DNA of 45,081 nt from an uncultured Mucilaginibacter sp. (GCA_903887275.1 CAISPD010000215.1:1-45081); one strand, 5' to 3'. Positions 1-7,794 are shown, counted from the stretch's first letter. The notes: generated from the sequence alone by a model not told the origin. Made by a program: numbers and translations.

Positions 1-1
1 C

Positions 2-364
2 CATCAGCAAAGCGATGCATTTCAACAGGATGCTTTATCGATATTTCAAAAAGACTGGTCGGAATTACCTGCAATCAAATTGCACCTTAAAGGCACCCCA
101 TTTCAATTGAAAGTTTGGGAAAGTTTATTAAAAATACCCATGGGTGGTCTGCAAACCTATGGCTCGCTTGCACAAAATATTCAGTTACCTAAAGCAAGTC
201 GCGCAGTAGGCACGGCAATTGGCGATAATCCGGTTGCTTTTTTAATACCATGCCATAGGGTGATCAGGTCAACCGGAGAACTTGGTGGCTATCATTGGGG
301 TTTAACCCGAAAATCGGCCATCATTGGCTGGGAAGCTGCGCAAATACAAAAACTAGCAGTATAA
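2..364 (+). CDS. Methylated-DNA--protein-cysteine methyltransferase, C-terminal part (5'-truncated)
   Basis: Repairs O6-alkylguanine in DNA by moving the alkyl group irreversibly to its own cysteine. The frame is open from the window edge, so the N-terminus is missing; 120 residues remain. The active-site motif PCHRV is present, preceded by the DNA-binding helix region (KASRAVGTAIGDNP) and followed by GELGGYHWGL, all typical of the Ogt/Ada C-terminal domain. The upstream part may be a simple Ogt or an Ada-like AraC fusion; the window cannot tell. An in-frame TTG at 80 is internal and not the likely start. The next gene on the same strand begins 75 bp downstream. Confidence 0.9.
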   Translation, partial: HQQSDAFQQDALSIFQKDWSELPAIKLHLKGTPFQLKVWESLLKIPMGGLQTYGSLAQNIQLPKASRAVGTAIGDNPVAFLIPCHRVIRSTGELGGYHWGLTRKSAIIGWEAAQIQKLAV

Positions 365-439
365 TTTAATTCAGAAAAACATTTGTTGAAGTGAGCAAAT
401 TCGTTGCTTAATACGATATTTGAACTACAACGATTCCCT

Positions 440-1039
440 ATGTTAAAAAATTCACTTTTGCTTTTTCTGCTTTTATTAGGCGCTATAGCATCCAACGCAC
501 AAATAACTGATACTACCGTACTCAACAAGCTTGGCAACTTTGATATGGCTTCGCTTAATGGAGATTCATACGGTGCATTGCTAATCGGCGAGCAAATAGT
601 AATAGACTCAGCAAAATTAACCCAGGGAATACGCATCAATTTCTTCGCCAAGCTTGCAAAAGCCTATGACGAAACCGAACAAAATGATAAAGCAATAATT
701 TACTATCAGAAGGTTGCAGCCGCTGCTCCGGATTATTTTGTTGTACAACGCGCGCTTGGTATGCTTTACAACGAACAAGCAGAGGATATCCAGCTTAAAT
801 TATTCAGGCTTGCCCCGAATGATCCATCGTATAAAACAGTGTCTGAAAATTATCAGAATGCCGTTCACAAAGCACTACCATTGCTTGAAAAAGCCCAGGC
901 CTGCGATCCGGACGATGATACGCTTGACTTGATCGAAACACTTTATCAGAATATTGGCGATGAAGCAGGCCTCAATTCATTTAAACAACGTTTGCCTGAG
1001 CTGGCTGCCAGGTGCGTGGATCTGCTTGATGATAAATAG
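440..1039 (+). CDS. Secreted TPR-like protein
   Basis: A 199-residue protein with an obvious signal peptide (MLKNSLLLFLLLLGAIASNA, cleavage likely before Q). The mature part is rich in helix-forming repeats that look like tetratricopeptide units: one around the KAYDETEQNDKAIIYYQKV segment, and another spanning the acidic DPDDDTLDLIETLYQNIGDEAG segment (split: DPDDDTLDLI, ETLYQNIGDEAG). TPR proteins scaffold protein contacts; no partner is evident. I chose the ATG at 440, which begins the signal peptide, over an in-frame TTG at 404. No enzymatic motif is seen. It may be co-transcribed with the alkyltransferase, but a 75-bp gap leaves that open. Confidence 0.7.
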   Translation: MLKNSLLLFLLLLGAIASNAQITDTTVLNKLGNFDMASLNGDSYGALLIGEQIVIDSAKLTQGIRINFFAKLAKAYDETEQNDKAIIYYQKVAAAAPDYFVVQRALGMLYNEQAEDIQLKLFRLAPNDPSYKTVSENYQNAVHKALPLLEKAQACDPDDDTLDLIETLYQNIGDEAGLNSFKQRLPELAARCVDLLDDK

Positions 1040-1063
1040 CTTATTGGGCATTTAGGCATAGGG

Positions 1064-1197
1064 CATTTCGCTGCGCTGGCATTGGGGATTGGGCAATAGG
1101 CATAGGGCATTTCGCTGTGCTGGCATTTGGATTGGGATTGGGAATGGGGTATTAGGGATTGGGCATTAGGCATTAGGCATTTCGCTGTGCTGGCATT
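1064..1197. repeat. Three direct copies of a 20-mer in a GGGCATTAGG-rich low-complexity tract
   Basis: CATTTCGCTG(T/C)GCTGGCATT occurs at 1064-1083, 1108-1127 and 1178-1197, separated by variants of GGGATTGGGCATTAGG. The reverse complement recurs at 1824-1843 on the other side of the DUF1801 gene. The tract runs from about 1040 to 1216 and holds no convincing gene. Confidence 0.9.
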
Positions 1198-1230
1198 GGG
1201 ATTTGGATTTGGATTGGTCAGTGAGGTAAT

Positions 1231-1662
1231 CTAATTTTCATCAATTAGTGTTAACCTGTAGCGTATGGCCGATTCAAGTATTTTTACATTGATATCTTTC
1301 AGGTTTTTGAACTTGATGCAATAGCCTGTCACACTGGCTTTACCAATTTCTTTACCGAAAGTTTGCGCCAAATAGTTCTTGTCTTTCAATCCCATAATGT
1401 AAACTGATATTCCTGTTGTATTTGCACTTAAACCGATCTGAAAAAATTCCCTGGTTTTGCCGTTTGCATATTTTATTGTGTAGGATCCATACCCTATGGT
1501 TGGGTTATTGACAACTTTATTATTTGCATCCAAACCATTATCAAACCATAATTTAACACCGTCCGATACCTGTAAAATTAGCTTATGTAATTGCAGAATT
1601 TCGATTTGCTTCTGCTCAGGCAGACTCAAAATATAGGCTTCTATTTGTTCCGCCAAGTGCAT
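1231..1662 (-). CDS. DUF1801 (YdhG-like) domain protein
   Basis: A 143-residue soluble protein with the layout of the DUF1801/YdhG-like fold: an N-terminal helical segment (EQIEAYILSLPEQKQIEILQ), a central beta-rich part (NPTIGYGSYTIKYANGKTRE) and a C-terminal helix (ILESAIRYRLTLIDEN). Members are small single-domain proteins, some compared with frataxin-like or iron-chaperone folds, with no firmly assigned biochemical role. No signal peptide or membrane segment is seen. The gene stands alone, opposite in direction to both neighbours, and is enclosed by inverted copies of a 20-mer repeat (1064-1197 and 1824-1843), which hints that gene and repeats may have arrived or moved together. The family call is from sequence pattern only. 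Confidence 0.65.
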   Translation of the reverse strand: MHLAEQIEAYILSLPEQKQIEILQLHKLILQVSDGVKLWFDNGLDANNKVVNNPTIGYGSYTIKYANGKTREFFQIGLSANTTGISVYIMGLKDKNYLAQTFGKEIGKASVTGYCIKFKNLKDINVKILESAIRYRLTLIDEN

Positions 1663-1801
1663 ATAATATCAAAAATGGTATTGGTTTATTTTGAATTATA
1701 AATCTCGTAAATATTCTGATCAATCAGCAATTCCTAACCTCAAAGCATCAATGCCCCAAATCAAACAACAATGTCAAAATGCAACAAATTCCAGCCCAAC
1801 G

Positions 1802-1859
1802 AAATGACGCGCAGCAAATGCCTAATGCCAGCACAGCGAAATGACGCGCAGCAAATGAC
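1802..1859. repeat. Two copies of a 19-mer plus an inverted copy of the 1064-1197 20-mer
   Basis: AAATGACGCGCAGCAAATG occurs at 1802-1820 and 1839-1857, exactly 37 bp apart, and again at 31991-32009. Between and overlapping them, AATGCCAGCACAGCGAAATG (1824-1843) is the exact reverse complement of the 20-mer found at 1108-1127 and 1178-1197. This looks like a dispersed intergenic repeat family. Confidence 0.9.
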
Positions 1860-1898
1860 AAATATAAAATCTCCTTTCTGAATTCCCGATCTAAAGCC

Positions 1899-1906
1899 TA
1901 TCTTTG
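1899..1906 (+). promoter_or_regulatory. Candidate guaA -7 box (TATCTTTG)
   Basis: TATCTTTG matches the Bacteroidota -7 consensus TAnnTTTG exactly. It lies only 3 nt before the chosen guaA ATG. A weak -33 candidate (TTTCTG) ends 18 nt upstream. If functional, transcription would start at or next to the A of the ATG, implying a leaderless message. Confidence 0.4.
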
Positions 1907-1909
1907 CCC

Positions 1910-3439
1910 ATGCAAGAAAAAATCCTGATTCTTGATTTCGGTTCGCAGTTCACACAACTCATAGCGCGCCGGGTCAGGGAGCTCAATATCTATTGTGAGA
2001 TCCACCCCTTCAACCATTTTCCCGAAGTTGACAACAGTGTAAAAGGTATCATTTTATCCGGTAGCCCTTATTCAGTGCGACAGGATGATGCGCCACGTTT
2101 TGATTTCGCTAAGTTCCATAAAACGCTTCCCATCCTTGGGGTATGTTACGGCGCGCAAAACATTGCACATTTTAACGGTGGCGAGGTAATGAAGTCGAGC
2201 ACCCGCGAATACGGTCGTGCGAACCTTAATTACATTCAGGAAGGCAATCCGCTGTTTAAACAAGTGCCGGGCGGCTCACAGGTTTGGATGTCGCACGCAG
2301 ATACCATTGTAAGTATTGGCGACGATTTTGAAGTGATTGCCAGCACCGATACGGTAAAAGTAGCCGCCTTTCAGATCAAAGACACACAAACTTACGGAAT
2401 TCAGTTTCACCCTGAAGTTACCCACAGTATAGACGGCAAACAATTGCTCGAAAATTTTTTGGTAGATATTTGTAGTTGCGCTCAGGACTGGACCCCCGAT
2501 TCATTCATAGAAACTACAGTAGCAGGGTTAAAAGAGAAATTAGGTGATGACAAAGTAGTACTGGGCTTATCGGGTGGGGTTGATTCGTCGGTTGCTGCCG
2601 TATTATTGCACCATGCGATCGGAAAAAACCTCTATTGCATTTTTGTTGATAATGGCCTGCTTCGTAAAGACGAATTTGAGTCGGTATTAGACTCTTATAA
2701 ACATATGGGTCTGAATGTTAAAGGTGTTGATGCCAAGCAGCGTTTTTACGATGCGCTTGCAGGGCTTACAGATCCGGAGAAAAAACGTAAGGCTATCGGG
2801 CGTGTATTTATTGAAGTTTTTGATGACGAAGCCCATCAGGTACAGGATGTAAAATGGCTAGGTCAGGGAACCATCTATCCGGATGTGATCGAGTCTGTTT
2901 CGGTTAAAGGGCCTTCGGCAACCATTAAATCACATCATAATGTTGGTGGCTTGCCTGATTTCATGAAACTAAAAGTAGTTGAACCCTTAAATACGCTATT
3001 CAAAGACGAAGTACGTAAAGTGGGTAAAGCTCTGGGCATTGATCCGAATATTTTAGGGCGTCACCCTTTCCCGGGTCCGGGTCTGGCAATCAGGATATTA
3101 GGAGAAGTTACGCCAGAAAAAGTAAATATTTTGCAGGAAGCTGATGCGATTTACATCAACAATTTGCGCTCCGCTGGTGTTTATGATAAAGTTTGGCAAG
3201 CCGGCACTATTTACCTGCCGGTACAGTCGGTAGGTGTAATGGGCGATGAACGTACTTACGAGAACGTGGTGTGCCTGCGCGCAGTGGAATCATTGGACGG
3301 CATGACAGCCGATTGGTGCCATCTGCCTTACGATCTGCTGGCCAAAATTTCCAACGAGATCATTAATAACGTCAAGGGAATTAACCGGGTAGTATATGAC
3401 ATCAGCTCGAAGCCGCCTGCCACTATTGAGTGGGAATAG
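1910..3439 (+). CDS. guaA: GMP synthase (glutamine-hydrolysing)
   Basis: Converts XMP to GMP using ATP and glutamine, the last step of guanine nucleotide synthesis, in the cytoplasm. At 509 residues it is full length. Residues 1-190 form the class I glutamine amidotransferase domain with nucleophile C79 in GVCYGAQ and the H167/E169 pair in FHPEVTH. The ATP-pyrophosphatase domain follows with the P-loop SGGVDSS at 221-227. The C-terminal dimerisation domain ends in the usual KPPATIEWE. The ATG at 1910 is chosen over an in-frame TTG at 1904 because homologues begin close to the [10 protein letters not shown] strand. Its 3' end overlaps the next gene by 44 nt, so the lipoprotein and methyltransferase genes probably share its transcript. 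Confidence 0.98.
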   Translation: MQEKILILDFGSQFTQLIARRVRELNIYCEIHPFNHFPEVDNSVKGIILSGSPYSVRQDDAPRFDFAKFHKTLPILGVCYGAQNIAHFNGGEVMKSSTREYGRANLNYIQEGNPLFKQVPGGSQVWMSHADTIVSIGDDFEVIASTDTVKVAAFQIKDTQTYGIQFHPEVTHSIDGKQLLENFLVDICSCAQDWTPDSFIETTVAGLKEKLGDDKVVLGLSGGVDSSVAAVLLHHAIGKNLYCIFVDNGLLRKDEFESVLDSYKHMGLNVKGVDAKQRFYDALAGLTDPEKKRKAIGRVFIEVFDDEAHQVQDVKWLGQGTIYPDVIESVSVKGPSATIKSHHNVGGLPDFMKLKVVEPLNTLFKDEVRKVGKALGIDPNILGRHPFPGPGLAIRILGEVTPEKVNILQEADAIYINNLRSAGVYDKVWQAGTIYLPVQSVGVMGDERTYENVVCLRAVESLDGMTADWCHLPYDLLAKISNEIINNVKGINRVVYDISSKPPATIEWE

Positions 3440-4640
3440 TTGGCTGCTCATAGTTTTTGGGGCCTTTGCATCGATGGCATGTTCGCCAAAGGTCAATCCT
3501 GTATTATCTGCAACACCAAAAGTTGAGCAGACAGCGGTAAAAAAAGTATCAAATGCCGAACCCGTAGCACCTCCTTTGCCGGTAAGAAGCATTGCATTGT
3601 TGTTACCATTCGAATTAGACAATTTAAATCCGGGTGCTCAATATAATGCGATGTCTCTTTCTCATGCCGAACTTTCACTTGATTTTTATCAGGGGTTTAA
3701 AATGGCATTAGATACGCTTGCTTCCAAAGGCTACAATTACAAATTGGAACTATTTGATACTAAAGGCCAGCCATCAGAAGCTCAACAATTGGCTTATAAT
3801 CCCAACATCAGAAATAGCAACCTGATCATCGGCCCGGTGTTTCCTGACGACCTGCACGCTTTCGCCGATATCCTGTCAGGACCGGCCAAACTGATCGTTT
3901 CGCCGCTTTCGCCGGCCTCACCCGCAATTATCAACAATAACAATCTGGTTACGGTTGCTACTCCGCTTGAATACCATGCACGTGCTACTGCAAGATTCAT
4001 CCAACAACATTACAAAACACAAAAAATCTTTATTTTAAAATCAGGTTTTAGTGAAGAAAATGCCTACCTGACGCCTTTCAAAAATGAGATTGATAGTCTT
4101 ACGAACAGGCGGGCCAGACTTATATCAGCGGTTATTCAACACGGGCAGTTAGGTGCCTTGCTCCCGCAGCTATCCCCCAATGATGAAAATATATTTGTAG
4201 TACCCGCTACCAACCAGCCCTTTCTGGAAGTAACACTAAAATCACTTGATACACTTTCAAAAAAATACAAAGTAACTTTATTTGGACACCCCGGCTGGAG
4301 CAAATTTTCTTACCTTAAAGCAGAAATGCTTCAGGACATGAAAACGCATATTACTTCAACCGACTATGCTGATCGCAAATCTGCCCGGGCAAAAGCTTTC
4401 CTGCATGTTTATACCCAGATATATCATTCTGATCCAGATTATTATGCCATGATGGGCTATGATGAAGGACTGTTTTTCGGCAACCTGCTACACACCGGCA
4501 AAGCCGGGGAACTTGACAAGATTGAGTTTAAAGGATTGCTCAACCTCTATCAATTCACCAAAAAAAATGGTCAGGGCTGGATCAATACCCATGTCAACAT
4601 GCTGCAATATGAAAACCCGGGACTAAAAAAGGTAGAATGA
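3396..4640 (+). CDS. Lipoprotein with type I periplasmic-binding-protein-like fold
   Basis: A 414-residue envelope protein. After a short basic N-terminus there is a hydrophobic stretch ([14 protein letters not shown]) ending in a lipobox-like cysteine, so it is probably lipidated. Residues about 65-390 read like a type I periplasmic binding fold ([65 protein letters not shown]), as in substrate-binding proteins and LpoA-type penicillin-binding-protein activators. Related Bacteroidota proteins often carry N-terminal LysM domains; none is visible here. The ATG at 3396 lies inside guaA (44-nt overlap); other ATGs in the frame lie inside or after the signal segment. The stop overlaps the next start (ATGA). 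Ligand unknown. Confidence 0.7.
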   Translation: MTSARSRLPLLSGNSWLLIVFGAFASMACSPKVNPVLSATPKVEQTAVKKVSNAEPVAPPLPVRSIALLLPFELDNLNPGAQYNAMSLSHAELSLDFYQGFKMALDTLASKGYNYKLELFDTKGQPSEAQQLAYNPNIRNSNLIIGPVFPDDLHAFADILSGPAKLIVSPLSPASPAIINNNNLVTVATPLEYHARATARFIQQHYKTQKIFILKSGFSEENAYLTPFKNEIDSLTNRRARLISAVIQHGQLGALLPQLSPNDENIFVVPATNQPFLEVTLKSLDTLSKKYKVTLFGHPGWSKFSYLKAEMLQDMKTHITSTDYADRKSARAKAFLHVYTQIYHSDPDYYAMMGYDEGLFFGNLLHTGKAGELDKIEFKGLLNLYQFTKKNGQGWINTHVNMLQYENPGLKKVE

Positions 4641-5800
4641 AGGCACTAAACCAGCTAAAAACCTTTCAGAGAATTTTAGGCGATTACCCGGCAGAAACGC
4701 CTTTGTACAAATTTTTGCCTGGTTTCTTCCGCCAGAACAAACAAATGGGCTCTACCGACAGGAAGGTTGCAGGCAGACTTATATACAACTACTTCAGGCT
4801 GGGCAAGGCAATTGACAATACAGCCATCGAAGAACGCCTGGTTGTAGCCGAATTTCTGTGCAATAGCCAGTCGAATTCATTTCTCCAGCACTTTCAGCCC
4901 GAATGGGCCTTATCTACAGGAGCTACTATTGACGAAAAAATAAAACTGGTAAAAATTGCCTATCCGGATTTTAAACTGACGGATGTTTTTCCATGGACAA
5001 ATAGCCTCTCGGAAGGAATAGACAAAAACGCATTTCTGGAATCATTTTTTGTTCAACCAGATCTGTTCATTCGCGTAAGGAACAACTACGAGAACCTGGT
5101 AAAAGGCACCTTGGTAAAAGAAAATATTGTCTTTAAAGATGAGGGCGACAATTGCTTTTCGCTCCCCAACGGAACCCGGCTCGACATACTTTTCCCGCAG
5201 CAAAACTGGTTCGAAGTACAAGACCACTCATCACAGCAAACGGCAAAATGGTTCAAACCTAAGTCTGGTGAAGCCTGGTGGGATGCCTGTGCTGCTTCGG
5301 GAGGCAAGTCGCTCCTGTTGCACGAGCAACAACATGACATTAAATTAGTGGTATCTGATATTCGCGAATCTGTGTTGTCAAATCTCGACGAGCGTTTCCG
5401 GAATGCTGGGCTTTTACGATATCAGAAAAAGATATTGGATCTCACACAAAATATAGATCCCGAACTTCATAACTACGAGTTTGACGGTATCATACTTGAT
5501 GCACCTTGCAGCGGTTCCGGCACCTGGGGTCGCACACCGGAAATGATCAGTCAGTTTCAGTCGCAAAAAATTCGCTTTTTCCAGCAGCTGCAACAAAATA
5601 TTGCCGCAAATGTCATCAAATACCTAAAACCCGGGAAGCCATTGATCTATATAACCTGCTCGGTTTTTAAAGAAGAAAATGAAGATGTGGTTAAGTTTAT
5701 AGTTAAAGAATTAGGCATGAAACTGGAAGAACAAACTTTACTTAAAGGCTATCAGCATAAGGCGGATACGATGTTTGTTGCGAGGTTTGTTAAGATTTGA
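4637..5800 (+). CDS. RsmB/NOP-type RNA cytosine-C5 methyltransferase
   Basis: A SAM-dependent enzyme predicted to methylate cytosine C5 in RNA, probably ribosomal. It has 387 residues: an N-terminal helical region with the Fmu/Sun-like motif PLYKFLPGFFR near residue 20, then a Rossmann methyltransferase domain. The SAM-binding loop is WDACAASGGKSLLL, motif IV is DAPCSGSGTWGR with C291, and motif VI is TCSVFKEENEDVV with C341. The two cysteines match the release and nucleophile pair of RsmB-family enzymes. It lacks the NusB-like domain of full-length RsmB, so the exact site modified (16S C967 or another) is uncertain. Start and upstream stop share ATGA, indicating translational coupling. Confidence 0.9.
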   Translation: MKALNQLKTFQRILGDYPAETPLYKFLPGFFRQNKQMGSTDRKVAGRLIYNYFRLGKAIDNTAIEERLVVAEFLCNSQSNSFLQHFQPEWALSTGATIDEKIKLVKIAYPDFKLTDVFPWTNSLSEGIDKNAFLESFFVQPDLFIRVRNNYENLVKGTLVKENIVFKDEGDNCFSLPNGTRLDILFPQQNWFEVQDHSSQQTAKWFKPKSGEAWWDACAASGGKSLLLHEQQHDIKLVVSDIRESVLSNLDERFRNAGLLRYQKKILDLTQNIDPELHNYEFDGIILDAPCSGSGTWGRTPEMISQFQSQKIRFFQQLQQNIAANVIKYLKPGKPLIYITCSVFKEENEDVVKFIVKELGMKLEEQTLLKGYQHKADTMFVARFVKI

Positions 5801-5861
5801 AAGTTCTTCAATTTGAAAATTTGGCCAAAACATTCATTGTAAAGGACTTCGGCTAAAGGGT

Positions 5862-5925
5862 AGCCCCTACGGGGCAAAATGCCATTTTCGCTTTTTTTCT
5901 ACAAAGGGGTTGCCCCTATGGGGCA
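5862..5925 (+). repeat. Left two-unit hairpin module
   Basis: Two forward units (core GGGT(A)GCCCCTACGGGGC, then GGGGTTGCCCCTATGGGGC) are joined by AAAATGCCATTTTCGC plus a T-run. An almost identical arrangement lies at 7609-7676, to the right of the transposase. The second unit is also the beginning of the first 111-bp repeat. Confidence 0.85.
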
Positions 5926-6207
5926 TTTTTGGATTTTGTCTATTGATATGCCAGACTAACTGTGATAAATATTATTGCGACTGGGCAAAATATCATTTTC
6001 GCTTTTTTTCTACAAAGGGGTTGCCCCTACGGGGCATTTTTGGATTTTGTCTATTGATATGCCAGACTAACTGTGATAAATATTACTGCGACTGGGCAAA
6101 ATATCATTTTCGCTTTTTTTCTACAAAGGGGTTGCCCCTACGGGGCATTTTTGGATTTTGACTATTGATATGCCAGACTAACTGTGATAAATATTACTGC
6201 GACTGGG
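5899..6207 (+). repeat. 111-bp tandem repeat, about 2.8 copies
   Basis: Units begin at 5899, 6010 and 6121 with CTACAAAGGGGTTGCCCCTA, so the period is exactly 111 bp. Each contains the hairpin core, a segment with ATATGCCAGACTAACTGTG, and a T-run ending before the next unit. Differences between copies are single bases. The third copy breaks off at about 6207, where the array flips orientation. Because 111 is a multiple of three, an open frame runs through the units; it is a by-product of the repeat. Confidence 0.95.
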
Positions 6208-7062
6208 CTAACCTTTGTAACATCCGTAGAAGCAAGAAAAAAAATGCCCTATAGGGGCTACCCCTTTGTAACATCCCCTCAGAAGTACCAAAAAAAAAGA
6301 ATTGCCCCATAGGGGCTACCCCTTTGTAACATCCGTAGAAGCAAGAAAAAAAATGCCCTGTAGGGGCTACCTCTTTGTACCCCCCCCTCAGAAATACCAA
6401 AAAAGGATTGCCCCATAGGCGCTACCCCTTTGTAACATCCGTAGAAGCAAGAAAAAAAAATGCCCCATAGGGGCTACCCTTTTGTAACCCCCAGAAGTAC
6501 CAAAAAAAGAATTGCCCCCTAGGGGCTACCCCTTTGTAACATCCCGGGGAAGCAAGGAAAAATAATGCCCAGTAGGGGCTACCACTTTGTAACATCCCGA
6601 GGAAGCATGGAAAAAAAATGCCCTGTAGGGGCTAGCCCTTTGCACCCCCCCCCTCAGAAATACCAAAAAAGGGTTGCCCCATAGGGGCTACCCCTTTGTA
6701 ACATCGCCTCAGAAATACCAAAAAAGGATTGCCCCGTAGGGGCTACCCCTTTGTAACATCCGTAGTACCAAGAAAAAAATGCCCCATAGGGGCTACCCCT
6801 TTGTAACATCCCCTCAGAAATACCAAAAAAGGATTGCCCCGTAGGGGCTACCCCTTTGTAACCCCCAGAAGTACCAAAAAAAAGAATTGCCCCATAGGGT
6901 CTACCCCTTTGTAACATCCGTAGATGCAAGAAAAAAAATGCCCCGTAAGGGCTACCACTTTGTAACCCCCAGAAGTACCCAAAAAAAGGATTGCCCCACA
7001 GGGTCTACCCCTTTGTAACATCCCGGGGAAGCAAAGAAAAAAATGCCCCCTAGGGGCTACCC
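6208..7062 (-). repeat. 17-unit head-to-tail hairpin array with two interleaved spacer types
   Basis: The consensus on the + strand is TGCCCC(A/G)TAGGGGCTACC followed by CCTTTGTAAC, repeated about every 52 bp. The first (about 6208) and last (about 7044-7062) copies are degenerate or shortened. Spacers fall into two types: A, with CATCCGTAGAAGCAAG or CATCCCGGGGAAGCAAG, and B, with CCCTCAGAAGTACC or CCCCAGAAGTACC, each followed by an A-run. A and B alternate over units 1-6 and again over units 13-16, so the higher-order unit there is about 105 bp. Orientation is opposite to the 111-bp repeats. Confidence 0.93.
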
Positions 7063-7092
7063 TTGACTCGATATGTTTTTTTGCTAAATTTG
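7063..7092 (+). promoter_or_regulatory. Transposase promoter
   Basis: TTG at 7063-7065, a 19-nt spacer and TAAATTTG at 7085-7092 fit the Bacteroidota promoter pattern TTG-N(17-23)-TAnnTTTG. The -33 element starts directly after the last hairpin unit. The predicted transcript start lies roughly 10-15 nt before the ATG at 7110. Confidence 0.6.
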
Positions 7093-7109
7093 GATATAAC
7101 CTTATCGCT

Positions 7110-7577
7110 ATGGCTAATACCTATACACAATTATATATCCACTGTGTTTTTGCAGTTAAATATCGAAAGGCAGTTATTCATACCTCATGGGAAGATCGCC
7201 TGCATAAATACATTACCGGAACTATACAAAAAAACGGGCATAAACTTTTAGCAATAAATTCTGCCCCCGACCATTTGCATTTATTTGTCGGACTTAATCC
7301 CAAACAATCTATATCTGATATGATGCGCCTTGTAAAAGGCGACAGTTCCGAATTTGTGAACAAAGAAAGATTCACTCAATCAAAATTTCAATGGCAGGAA
7401 GGCTTCGGAGCGTTTAGTAATAGTCGCTCACAAATAGATAGTGTCGTTAAATATATTTTAAACCAAAAACAACATCATTCAAAAAAGACCTTCCATCAGG
7501 AATATCTGGAAATTTTAAAAGACTACGCTGTCAATTTCGACGAAAAATATCTATTCCACGAATTGTTGGATAGTTGA
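7110..7577 (+). CDS. IS200/RAYT-like Y1 (HUH) transposase
   Basis: A 155-residue single-domain nuclease of the Y1-transposase family, which cuts single-stranded DNA next to hairpins through a 5'-phosphotyrosine link. The metal-binding HUH motif is H55-L-H57 in APDHLHLFVGL, and the catalytic tyrosine is Y115 in VVKYILNQKQHH, with Q119 in the usual place. The N-terminal strand YIHCVFAVKYRK and the segment LVKGDSSEFVN are also family-typical. No tnpB is beside it. It reads intact, not broken. The neighbouring hairpin array and flanking inverted units resemble REP-associated tyrosine transposases, which are usually domesticated single-copy genes; an ordinary IS200-type element is the alternative. 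Confidence 0.92.
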   Translation: MANTYTQLYIHCVFAVKYRKAVIHTSWEDRLHKYITGTIQKNGHKLLAINSAPDHLHLFVGLNPKQSISDMMRLVKGDSSEFVNKERFTQSKFQWQEGFGAFSNSRSQIDSVVKYILNQKQHHSKKTFHQEYLEILKDYAVNFDEKYLFHELLDS

Positions 7578-7599
7578 TAATAAAAAAGGATTGGCGTCG

Positions 7600-7676
7600 A
7601 CAAAGGGGTTGCCGCTACGGGGCAAAATGCCATTTTCGCTTTTTTTTTCTACAAAGGGGTTGCCCCGATGGGGCGT
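7600..7676 (+). repeat. Right two-unit hairpin module
   Basis: Two forward units, with GGGGTTGCCGCTACGGGG and then GGGGTTGCCCCGATGGGG, are joined by AAAATGCCATTTTCGC and a T-run, copying the module at 5862-5925. The units are inverted relative to the last array unit at 7044-7062, so the transposase gene sits between inverted hairpins. The DNA to about 7735 resembles a decayed 111-bp unit tail. Confidence 0.85.
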
Positions 7677-7794
7677 TTTATAGTTTTGTATAACAAGCCA
7701 AAACGTTATTCTAATTATACCGAAAATTCATTATCCAGCTCCATCTACATCCTATTTCCGAACTGAACCAACGGCAAAATAGCCAATTTTCAGA

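Larger units (their letters stand above)
5848..7676. mobile_element. Composite repeat block with HUH (Y1) transposase, REP/RAYT-like
   Basis: This is the longest stretch lacking host genes. From left to right it holds a short two-unit module (about 5862-5925), three 111-bp direct repeats, a 17-unit array in the opposite orientation, the Y1 transposase gene at 7110-7577, and a second copy of the two-unit module (about 7600-7676). All units share the core AAAGGGGT(A/T)GCCCCTACGGGG, so the array is related to its transposase neighbour in layout and in inverted flanking copies. Function in trans of the transposase on these hairpins is inference. Confidence 0.7.

Noticed and set aside
946-1173. 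Minus-strand frame in the repeat tract after the TPR gene
   Set aside because: Low-complexity repeat translation (CPMPKCPIS...) and overlaps the TPR gene end.
5910-6161. Open frame with perfectly repeated 37-residue blocks (GLPLRGIFGFCLL...)
   Set aside because: It lies wholly in the 111-bp tandem repeats, whose length is a multiple of three; no start signal or independent homology pattern.
6194-6400. Minus-strand open frame rich in YKGVAPMGQ-like blocks
   Set aside because: Translation of the hairpin array; the blocks are the repeat units themselves.
6654-6929. Minus-strand open frame of similar GVAPTGQSFFG blocks
   Set aside because: Same reason: it is repeat array sequence, not a gene.
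6208-7062. CRISPR array
   Set aside because: Spacers are not unique (two recurring types), repeat cores vary, units are short-stemmed hairpins and no cas gene is near.
7063-7251. Alternative + strand frame overlapping the transposase start
   Set aside because: Overlaps the HUH gene in another frame and lacks any recognisable pattern.
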